DNA of 64,000 bases from Rhipidocladum racemiflorum (lineage: Eukaryota; Streptophyta; Magnoliopsida; Poales; Poaceae), in the NCBI GenBank assembly GCA_036346355.1, contig CM070591.1, positions 19,142,001 to 19,206,000 on the forward strand, written 5' to 3'. A program made the translations under genes and the position numbers. The notes under the pieces are model-generated. The model had not been told where the DNA came from and made no database searches. It was given only the letters and a program-made list of their open reading frames with translations. Positions within the stretch are counted from its first letter, which is position 1. The number at the start of each line of letters is the position of its first letter. This document shows positions 34,760 to 44,130 of the stretch, one piece after another.

Positions 34760-35350
34760 CATACATTTCTCTGTATGTCTTTGTGCTCGATTTCAGGCTT
34801 CTCCTCGTGCCTCTCACCGCCAGGCGGTGAAGCGCATCTTTAGGTACCTTCGAGTCATCATTGATTATGGTATCTGGTACTCTTCCTCCTCCTATTTGTC
34901 CCTTCGAGCCTTTTTCGATACAGACTTTGCTGACTGTCAAATAGATAGGAAGAGCACATCTGGCACTTCTCTTATTTCTTGGTCCTCTAGGAAGTAGTCC
35001 GGTGTTGCACAGTCCACCGCTAAGGTCAAATATGTTGCTACAGCCAGTTGCTGTAGCCAGGTTCTCTGGTTGAGATCGACCTTGTGGGATTTGGGGTTAG
35101 CAGCAGATTGTGTTCCATTTTTCTGTGATAACACGTCTGCCATTCACATTGCTAAAAACCCAGTGCAACACTCTCGGACCAAGCACATTGATATTCGATA
35201 TCAGACTATGTGGAGTAGGGTGACATAGTGCTTCAGTTTGTGGAGAGTGGCCACCAGTTGGCTGACATTTTCACCAAGCCTTTGGATAGCTCTAGGTTTG
35301 TTGCCTTGAGAGAGGAGCTTGGGATTATGAGCCCATATGGCATATCTTGA
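34716..35350 (+). pseudogene. Copia RNase H remnant of D
   Basis: The block begins abruptly after the gag tail with YLTASRPNIHFSVCLCARF and contains HRQAVKRIFRYL, DRKSTSGTSLISWSSRK, CDNTSAIHIAKNPV and HSRTKHIDIR, all diagnostic of Copia RNase H. It ends QLADIFTKPLD...YGIS before a TGA at 35348-35350. One in-frame TAG (34995-34997) and one frameshift near 35205 are present. A deletion of about 3 kb removed protease, integrase and reverse transcriptase. Confidence 0.9.
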
Positions 35351-37095
35351 GGGGGAGCTAATCTGTATTATATGTTTATATGTGTATATTTAGCATTTCC
35401 TTCTATTTCTTCTGGGTGTTTATGGGATGGTTTTCATTTTGTTGAGTCCACTTCACATAGACTTCTGGCATGCGTCGGCATGGATGTCTCATCTTATGCT
35501 TTAGGATGCTATTCTCTTCTTCTTCTCAGTTGAGCTCACTCACAGTCTTGTAGGTCTAACAGGTGTTGGGCCCTCTGGGTAGACAGGGTCTGTGTTTGCT
35601 CCTGAACTAGAGTTTGAGAGTTAGTTTTCCTTTGTAAGTCATATAGGGAAGGTGAGAGCGAGTCTGAGCTTAGTAGTCTCTACCATTTTTTCTATGCTCT
35701 TAGATCACCCAGTTGTCAGTTTCTCCTTTTCCTCTTCTCATTTTGTTTTCTGATTTCAGTTGAGTTTAATTCTTTTTTTTTTGAATTCAAAATTGCTAAT
35801 AACTCAACTTGAATCAGATTTGTGTTTAAAATGGAGTTTGGAACTAACTTTCTTGCATTGCATATAGACTTGTTTTCATTTCCGAGCTTTGTCTTTTATG
35901 CAAATGATAAAACTGTGATATGTTGCACCTAGCTACTTTCATGAATATCCTTGCTAATCTAGGTCATATCTAATCTGGTGTATCATGTTTAAACTAGCCA
36001 TCATTTAAATTGAGCTTTATTGAAAACTTGATGATACTTAGCTTTTACTTGCTATATTTCTTTACTAGATGCTTATGCCATGTTTAGTGAAATAGTGGGT
36101 TTCTACTAGAGTCCCTAGAGTAACTTGGGTTAGCTATATTGTTCCATTCTAGAATTCTCAACATGCTCATGAATCTAAGTGCTAAAATGATAAAAATTAA
36201 CTTATTTATGCTAAAACTGAACTCAACACTTTACATTCTTGAGACTGCTTCCCATTGCACTTGGGATGAACTTGGAATGAATTTTGTATGACCAAAACCA
36301 TTCTTTTAAGCTTTTTGCTTGAGATGGTTGAATATGGCTTGAGTCAATAAATTGGGAAAATGCAAAATAGACTAGAGGAAGAGAGTGATGCCTAGGAGAC
36401 CTATGTCGATGGCTCCTAGTCGAGGTTGTGTTTCACTAGGATAAGCTCTCTACACATCAAAGGTTTGCGGAGAAGAGTGAAGCTTAGGAAGCCTTTGTCG
36501 ATGGCTCCTAGTCAAGGATGTGCTTCACTAGGCCTAACTCTTTTAACCGCTTTGTGAACTTTAATCTAAAATTTTGAATTTAAAGAGATGTTTGAGCATG
36601 AGGGTTCTCTAATGGCCTTGTAGCTTCCAAAAGTGTTGACTAGGTTGAACTCTAGTATATCCATTTGCTCGTTAGGTTGGCTTTGCTTCTAGTCTTGCAA
36701 TTGTGCTAAGTGTTGCTATTGTTGAAATCATGCAAAATCAGTATAACTTCTTTTAAGCTAGTTAGCAAAAATTGAATTATGCCATTGGATATGACTTAGG
36801 ATGATATAATCTGAACTTGAGTAGCTTGGTGTCATACTTTGTCTAAGTGGTCACTTGCATAATCCTCAAAGCTCTTCTAGGTTGCATTTCATCCAAACAT
36901 TGCTCTCATGATGCATATATTGCTAAAAGGGGGAGAAAACGTAGAATATGCATCTTAGAGGGAAGAAAATTAAAAAAATGCTTTCACATGATCATGTTGA
37001 ACAATTGTCCTTGCATTTGGATCATGAGTAATATTGAGCTTTTTGAGAGATTTCTTGGTTTTTAGAGCTCTTGTCGAAAAATTGTTCTTTCTAGC
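35351..37095 (+). other. Non-coding 3' spacer of D
   Basis: AT-rich DNA between the RNase H stop and solo LTR F2. It starts with GAGGGGGAG and contains another AAAAGGGGGAGAAAA at ~36927. No env-like or other frame was recognised. Confidence 0.6.
36385..36545 (+). repeat. 92-bp direct repeat in D spacer
   Basis: Two copies (starting 36385 and 36477) sharing GTCGATGGCTCCTAGTC and TTCACTAGG. Confidence 0.75.
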
Positions 37096-37774
37096 TTTCG
37101 GGGATTGGAATATTTTCCACTAGGACGCTTTTTTGCCCCGACGGCCGATGCTAACCAACCACAAATGCCCATGGACGGGATGCCCAAAAAAAGACCTCGA
37201 GTGACCCCATGCTCGGCCAGCTCAGCCACGAGCATGCACGCCAACCCTCAACAAAGCATGTTCGCCTACAGGTTTCGAAGACAAGCACGAGAAACCTTGC
37301 TCGGGGAAGGCACAGGTTGGTCGTGCCCGGACCAAGGGAATGCTCGATGGTGCCCGAAGGACGTGGTCAACCCACTAACAGGAAAGTGGCAACCAGTCCG
37401 CCGGGGATCCAGGGAAGTTATACCAGGGATTCAAACGTGGCAAGAATCAAGGACATGTGAAAAACGGCAACAGGCGTGATTTTAGGAAACAGTTACCATA
37501 TGCAAACAAGTATACCTAGTATTTAATCTCTCCCCCGACGAAGAGGGAGGGAGAGAGAGAAAAAAAACCCCGATCGTACGCACTCATCAATACGTGAAAC
37601 CACTGGAGTAGGGTTATTATCTCCACCGTGAGAGGCCCGAACCAGGATAATCCCCAGTGTCTCCCTTTACTCGAGCATCCTTCAGATGAAAACCCTTCGC
37701 AGGCGAAGGGGCTTTGGTTGATCCCGCATTCAATGAGTAAGCTCGGCGGGGGGCCCGTTCCCCAATCGTCGACA
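37096..37774 (+). mobile_element. Solo LTR F2 (F1-related), imperfect TSD CTAGC/CTAGT
   Basis: 679 bp starting TTTCGGGGATTGG (first base pair decayed from TG) and ending AATCGTCGACA. Flanks are CTAGC (37091-37095) and CTAGT (37775-37779). Length and 3' end resemble the F1 LTR. Frames inside it are not genes. Confidence 0.72.
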
Positions 37775-37779
37775 CTAGT

Positions 37780-37930
37780 GTTGAGCTCTAAAAATCTTAA
37801 CATCTACTTGGTCATAAGCTTTCTTTCTCTTTCAATTGGACCAAATATGATTTTTGCAATCAAATTGCCTTTCTTCCTTATTTTCAAACTTAAATTTATG
37901 CCTTTTGTGTGGTTTGTCAATATACTCATC
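37780..37930 (+). other. End of D spacer
   Basis: AT-rich, no gene. Confidence 0.5.
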
Positions 37931-37940
37931 AAGGGGGAGA
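37931..37940 (+). other. Polypurine tract of D
   Basis: AAGGGGGAGA, 1 bp before the 3' LTR. Confidence 0.88.
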
Positions 37941-38803
37941 TTGAAGGACCATGTGGAGGTCTATCCGTATTTGTGATGAGTATTTAACTTATTTGAGCAA
38001 GGTGTGCTCAGATTTGAGTTTAATTTGTTTGGAATTGCAAGGATATTTGTTTGAATATGTAGGATCGAATTATACGAATATAGCAATCAGAGGGGGGTGA
38101 ATGATTGTGCGGAAGCTAAAATCAAATTCTTGATCTACTAAAAAAGCACCCCAAAGCAGAACCAAATAATTGCCTCGTATTCGACAAAAATAGATTGATA
38201 AAGGTTTGGTAAAACGCTAATTGCCAGAGATCCAACTATCGGATCGATCTGAAAATTGGACACAAGAAAATAGATTCCAATCCGAATCGAACCCAAAAAG
38301 AATCAGCTCGATCAGACTTACGGATCAAAAGTTATGAGCTTCGCACGTTTGCTGTTCAAGAACTTGACGAAAATCAATCTAATCAAAACTTGTAGATTAA
38401 TCAAGAAAAACAAAAGATTAATCAACAAACCTTTGAGGAACACTAGATTGATGCCTTAGAAAGCTTTTGGATGGATCAACTCAGGATGAAACTCAAGGAA
38501 CAAAAACCAATCTAGAATTAGAACAAGCATGCAAACAAGAACCAAAACAGAAAACACTGTAGCAACGTGGTTACTGTAGCACGCAAGGATCTGGAAGAGT
38601 TGATCTTTATTTCTTTTGTCTAAAGTACTCCCATCAAAAGAGTACAAACCCTAAAACTGAGCTCTATGTGCCCAGCTCTGATTCATGCCCTTCAACAGGA
38701 GACAACCCCTCTTATTTAAAGGAGCAAGACACAAGGAGTCCTGAATACAAATCCTAATCCTAAAAGGAGTCCCACTCCTAATCCTAGAAAGAGTATGTAT
38801 TCA

Positions 38804-40192
38804 TGAAAGTGCATCTAGGCCCCTAATTTTATTTTGGTGATTAATGATGACACAATTAAAGAGATCTAATATTTCAACTAAGAATAATGCAGATCTCGAG
38901 ATCACATCAAACTCGAAACGACATTGGACGCTCCTACGCACTTCAAATTTCAAGAAAACGACATCAAGACGAAGACTTGTAATTTTCATTTTGTTTTGAG
39001 TCTTAAGGATAGCCGTACTATTAAGAGGATGCGACGGAAAATCGTTTTTAGGATGTGCATGTGCTCAAGGTCACAACTTGCATTTATACTAGCACTCAAT
39101 CATTTGCATTTTCCAAAAACTGGATTTCAAACTGAGCCAGTTAACTCGGAGAGTCCGGACATTAAGTCCGGAGTATCCGGACATTTGGTCCGGAGTCTCC
39201 GGGTTAACCCTCTCAGGCAAAACGAATTCCAGAGAGTCCGGAGTGTCCGGACATTTTGTCCGGAGAGTCCGGACAACCCGGAGTCTCCGGGTTAATTGTC
39301 CGGAGTCTCCGGACAGTTCAAAAAGGGGACAAACGGCTAGTTTTCAAAAAGACTATTTAAAGCCTCCACTCCCCTCCAACGGCTAGAATCTCTATTGAGC
39401 TCATTCATAGCAGCATTCAAGCCATTCCTAACCTCTTCCAAGCATTCAATAGAGCTCATACTTCCTCCCAACATTTGATTTGTTGTTTGATCTCTTTTGG
39501 TGTGGTGAGGAAGAAGAGAAGTGCTAGGTGCATTCATTTCTAGTCTTTGAGCACTAGTTCATCCTCCAAGCGATTCTTCGTGGTGTTTTTACTCTTGGAG
39601 GTTGAAGGTCTCCTAGACGGCTAGGAGTCACCGGGAGCATCCGACGCGTGTGGAGTGCTCCGATCGTTTGTGAAGGCGAGTCTCGCCTCCGAAAGGAAAG
39701 AGACAAGAAGTGAAGCCGGCGAGTGCATTTGTGCAACACCGGGAGGAAAGCGGGTTGAAAGAGACCCCGGCTCAAGTGCGACCGAGCCACCTCAACCGAG
39801 ACGTAGGATTCCCTTCAAGAATCCGAACTTCGGTGAAAAATCGCGTCTCCCTCTTTCTCTTTTACTTCCTAGTCTAGCTCGTGTGGATTTGTCTTTGTAA
39901 AGCTTGGATCTAACTCTTTGCTTAGCTTTAATTCAAATCCATACTAGCTTTTGATCTAGGTTGCTCTTGCTATCTATTTCTTGTAGTTCTTTGTGCTTGT
40001 TAGTGGTACTTTAGTTGTGCTCCCGAGCCAGCCAACCCGGAGTATCCGGATACAATACCGGAGACTCCGGACAACCCGGAGTATCCGGACCAAATACCCG
40101 GAGACTCCGGATTGACAGCCAGCTTTTATTCCGCTGCGAATTTTTAATCCGCCTATTCAACCCCCCTCTAGGCGACATCGTTGGTCCTTTCA
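38804..40192 (+). mobile_element. Solo LTR E (Copia-type), TSD ATTCA
   Basis: 1389 bp from TGAAAGTGCATCTAGGCCCC to GTTGGTCCTTTCA, flanked by ATTCA (38799-38803 and 40193-40197). The ends are typical of grass SIRE/Maximus-lineage LTRs. A TATTTAAAG TATA-like motif lies near 39353. It is the innermost layer: E in C2 in D. Confidence 0.92.
39150..39320 (+). repeat. Interspersed TCCGGA repeats in LTR E
   Basis: About a dozen CCGGAG/TCCGGAC motifs in 170 bp, arranged as GAGTCCGGACATT and GAGTATCCGGAC units. A second cluster lies at 40036-40112. Confidence 0.75.
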
Positions 40193-40716
40193 ATTCAACA
40201 CAACTCCACTTGGCCCAACCTGGCCGAGTACAACTCTTGCACGCGTATGGCAACCCTACCATACTCACGTGACCAACACTTTGCACGCGCATGGCTACCT
40301 GTCAAACTCACGTGACTAACCATTCTTCATGTGCACCATTCTCTAGCCCGAACGTCCCGCATGACATCCTTGACATCCAAGACCTCGATTCCTCCAGAAC
40401 CTAGTCCCGAACCTCAGTTCCTCCATGAACCTAGTTCCAGTCCCGTCATCGACCACGTTCGCCCTCGAACAATACCTGCACATGAACAAACCACAAAACG
40501 ATTCCGAGCACAAGTCCACGACTTGACTCACATTAATCCATCCAAATACTCACACGAGCATTGCATAAAGTCCACTTCAAAACATGCATCATGAAATTCA
40601 CACTAATTTCATAATCTCAAATTCAAATCAAAATTCAATTCCAAATTTGCTCAAAACCCTAATCGAGCAAAAAAAAACATTCACCACGGACCAAAATTCA
40701 AAACCCTAGAAAAAGC

Positions 40717-41148
40717 ATTCACGCCGGACTAAAAAACTCGGTCCGGCGTACACGTGAAAATAGCCGTCACGAAAATCAGTTCACGACGGACCAAAAAATT
40801 TGGTCCGGCGTACATGCGAAACTTACTGGTTTTGGAAGTTTAGTTCGGCTCAAAAACGTTTGAAAACACGTTCACGGCGGACCAAGGAGTTTGGTCCGGC
40901 GTACATGCACAAACGAGCTCCTCAAAAACGTGTTCACAACGGACCAAATAAAAAGCGGTCCGGCATACATGTGAAACTTACTATTTTTATTGTGAATTTG
41001 GTCCGACTCAAATGCACCAAACACATGTTCACGATGGACCAAATATTTGGTTCGACGTGCATGGGACTTTGAGAGGTTTTGGTCCAACGCAGGTGCAAAG
41101 CAAAAGACATTTACGGCAGACCAAAAACTTTGGTTTGGCGTACATGGG
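40717..41148. repeat. Six-unit hairpin array in LTR C2
   Basis: Six ~39-bp units (40717, 40780, 40871, 40933, 41029, 41111) each contain GGACCAAA and its complement TTTGGTCC around a short spacer, preceded by TTCACG and followed by GGCGTACATG. Spacing is 62-96 bp. Later units decay. Confidence 0.8.
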
Positions 41149-42822
41149 ATTTCCTCTGTTTCTTGTCAGTTTGGTCCGACGCTAGAACAAGAATGGCAAA
41201 GTCACTTGAAACTAGTCATGCACATGCACACTTTTGCAAATTCAATTCTAAACCAAATTCAATACATGACCAAACCAATTTTTCATCACATGATTTCACA
41301 GAATATATGATAAATGTGGAGTAACATGCAGGAAGAAAAGGTAAGAGTGTATTTTGGAATGTGCAAAGTGGTTTGGTCCTTGTGGTAGAGGTTATTGAGG
41401 CAGCTTTGGTCGTTCGTGAGTATCGGGACTAGGTTGGGAGAACCGAGGTCCAGAACAGTCAAGGATATCGATGAGATGGTTGGGCTCAAACTGAGATCAC
41501 TTGGACGTCATGGGAATGGACTTGAGGTGGCTCAAGGTTTCTGGTTCGAGTTGGAGGCTCGAAGAGGCGAAAACAGAGCGGTCAAGTCCGGCAGATGAAG
41601 GCCCGTTGAATCGGGTTGACCGGGTTTTGTTTAAAACCCATGTATAGCCTATGTGGCCCATGTAAAGCCCGTGTGTGGGGGTGGAATGAGTGGGTTAATC
41701 CTAGCCCTTGGTGGAGTGCTCTAGGGTTTGGGACTCATCCAAGGGTGGTAGGTGGCCCAAGTGTAGTATAAATAGAGGGGGAGGGGTGCCCTCCCTCACT
41801 TGAAGTTTCGAGTTGCTCCTTTGAGCTTTGCCCACATGAAGTGAGGTTTTGTAAACTTTCCAACCAGAAAATACAAAGATTTTCTTTTCATTCTTGTGAA
41901 TTTAAATTCCGCATTTACATTATGTCTTTACTTTATGCAATTTAAATTCAGCATTTACCTTCCCGCATGTAAATTATCGCAATTTACTTTCTCGCAATTT
42001 GAATTTGCCTCATCTCCTGCTAAATGTTGTTGATCAAGGATGTCTTAAGAGTGCTCATTTGGTTTTGTATCTTTCTTGCACCGTAGGATAAACTAGAGAT
42101 CAAGTTTATATCAAGATTGCAAATATATCCTGAACTTGTTCTTCGTGCAATAGTTAGTCTTCAATTTTTAGAAAAATCTAGAAAATTCATTTTTGAGTGA
42201 TTCTTATTGGAGAAGGTGCGTGACTCATATATCCATCTGTGAAAAAAAATTTGGAGTCCACTGGTTGCACCATTTGGGAGCTATGAGGTGAAAATTGAGC
42301 CCCAAATTTTTTGATCGAAGTTCCTAACTGTTTGTAGTCCTTGATGTTTCCTGATTTTTATACAAGTCTTTTGGAGGTGATTTTTCGTGGAGTGTTTCAC
42401 GACTCATCTGCTCACAGGGTGAAAAATTTCCAAAAATTTTGGAGCAAAAGAAGTCCACCAACCACCTGCTCCAAGTGAGGACAATTCCTGAAAAATCTGC
42501 TTTTGTTTTTCTAAAAGAGACTTTTGTGATTTGGTTTGATCTTTTTTAGAAAAGAAGTATTTGAATTGATTACTCTTTATTTTGGACACTTGACAACCAG
42601 GATTGTGATTTATAAATCCCTCACATGATTCATGGTTCTCATCTATGTAAGCTAGGGATACACATAGTTGTCGAGTCGTTCCGGTTTTTGCGTGTTTCGC
42701 GAATTTCAAGAGCACTGGTTTCCTTGCGGGAATGCTTGGAGTACTTTGAGTGGGGGAAATTTTATATTTTTATTTAGGATCATTCACCCCCCCTTTGATC
42801 GCCATCTCGATCCTTGAAATTC

Positions 42823-43193
42823 CACAAGCTTGATCATCATCTACAAATTTTATAGGAATATTATTAATACTTAACAATCAAACAAAAATCTTACAAATTT
42901 TTTGACTTGTTTCAAACCATTTTCGGCCTGTTCATTTTCAACCGATATTTTGTGGATTTCAGGCGAAATATTAGATTTCTCAGTTTAAGAAAATGCAAAA
43001 TTTTAAACTTCATCCGATTTAACAAAATTTCTGAATTTATTAAAAATTTTGGATTTTGTTCGCCTCGAAATCTGCTCATAAACCGAAATTTCAATCCTTG
43101 TCCGAACTCTCCACCACGGCTCTCGCACCTTCCAACTCCTCTCACCCTTACCCGCACCTGCACTGCCCCTCCACCATCTCCCCCTACTCGCCC
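42823..43193. other. AT-rich intergenic DNA
   Basis: No gene. Contains AAATTT and CCGAAATTT motifs reminiscent of the hAT-like element at 55388-55861 but too diverged to call. Confidence 0.4.
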
Positions 43194-43445
43194 GGATTCG
43201 GATCCTCTGCCTTTGTTAGTAAAAATGTACGGTGCATTTTGACCTGGTAGACTAAAAATTTTTGAAAAAAATCAAATTGCTATAATATTTTTTAAAAATA
43301 TATGCGAGATTTAATAAAATCTAGTTTCAAAATATCTAAAATTGTAATAAAATTTACCAAATTCTCGAATATTATAGTAATTTAAATTTCCCCCCTCAGA
43401 AATACAACGTGCATTTTCGCTTACCAAGGGAGAGCACCTGAATCC
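43194..43445. mobile_element. Candidate MITE with ~50-bp inverted ends
   Basis: The left end (GGATTCGGATCCTCTGCC, 43194 on) and the reverse complement of the right end (GGATTCAGGTGCTCTCCC, from 43445) align for about 50 bp with roughly 70% identity, both continuing into AAAATG..ACGTGCATTTT-like sequence. The 150-bp centre is AT-rich. No clear target duplication was found, so the superfamily is open. Confidence 0.5.
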
Positions 43446-43702
43446 CCACGCGCCCTGTCGTCCCTCGGCTCTAGCGCCGCCCCTCCGTATACCCCTTGCG
43501 ATTCCCCTCAAAAATGTCCCGGTGCCGCTCTCCTCCCCCTACGCGCCCTGCCGTCACTGCAGCCTCGGAGGCGAGGAAGACGGCGGGATCCGCCCTCCCC
43601 TGCCGACCGCCATGGCTTGCCCGCTGCGTCGCCTCCTCCGCCCCATTGCCACGCCTTCCCTAGAACCAGAAGTTCTCTTACATAAACCTTTTTCTCCCCT
43701 CT
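43446..43702. other. GC-rich flank of element G
   Basis: Exon-like composition (Pro/Arg/Ala-rich in several frames), but no recognised domain or splice pattern. It may be a fragment of a host gene 5' region. Confidence 0.3.
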
Positions 43703-43707
43703 CTATT

Positions 43708-44115
43708 TGTAACATCCCTTGGCCACCGAACGATCGGGACGTGAGATTCACCAACGAGTTGAGACAAGAAACGAACAAAAGGGGAGACTGGGAGAAGAAG
43801 AACAGAGGAAGAAGCAAAATGCGATTCCAATATCTTTTTTCCTATTTTCTCCAGAGTCGGTTACAGAGTATATATATCCTTCTCAACCACTCTCCTTTTA
43901 CTTTGTCTTAACATCAACTCAGTCTCTATTACTCTTAATCTTGCTTACTGAAAGTAAAACAGCAACACAACGATACGCAACAAAATGACAACAGCCTTAC
44001 GGCTACAAATACTGTCTGCACCAAACAAAAACAACTAATTAGCCCTCCTGAAGTTCTGTGACCATTTGGATGCTCATCATCTCTACTCCCGAGTCAATCT
44101 ATGCCGTGCGTGACA
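43708..44115 (-). repeat. 3' LTR of G
   Basis: 408 bp, TGTCACGC to GATGTTACA on the minus strand. A TATATATA box lies at 43869-43876. The polypurine tract (TTCAGGGGGA on the minus strand) is at 44121-44130. Confidence 0.88.
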
Positions 44116-44130
44116 GTATCTCCCCCTGAA

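Larger units (their letters stand above)
38058..41300 (-). mobile_element. Solo LTR C2 (family C), TSD GAATA, with E inside
   Basis: The minus strand reads TGTGAAATCATG at 41300 and CGATCCTACA at 38058. Flanks are GAATA (38053-38057 and 41301-41305). Without E it is ~1.85 kb and matches C1, plus an extra ~590 bp near its 5' end that holds a hairpin array. No internal domain is present. Confidence 0.92.
30445..42817 (+). mobile_element. Ty1/Copia element D (SIRE/Maximus-like), TSD AATTC
   Basis: Flanks AATTC at 30440-30444 and 42818-42822 enclose a 5' LTR, Met primer site, gag, an RNase H remnant, a long non-coding stretch, a polypurine tract and a 3' LTR. Protease, integrase and reverse transcriptase are absent. 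F2 is nested in the non-coding part, and C2 (with E inside) in the 3' LTR. UBN2-type gag plus a long coiled-coil extension and Copia RNase H support the lineage. Confidence 0.9.
37942..42817 (+). repeat. 3' LTR of D, split by solo LTR C2
   Basis: Two pieces, 37942-38057 and 41301-42817, join to ~1630 bp matching the 5' LTR. The terminal CA has decayed to GA (CCTTGA). Confidence 0.9.

Noticed and set aside
39150..39320. TCCGGA repeats considered as CRISPR or a coding repeat
   Set aside because: Units are too short and irregular; they belong to a solo LTR with perfect target duplications.
40717..41148. Regularly spaced repeats considered as a CRISPR array
   Set aside because: Units contain internal inverted repeats, vary in length and spacing, decay along the array, and sit in a plant LTR; no cas genes.
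43522..43911. 129-codon plus-strand frame considered as a host exon
   Set aside because: It runs across the LTR boundary of element G at 43708, so it cannot be one native exon. Only the part before 43702 could be host DNA.
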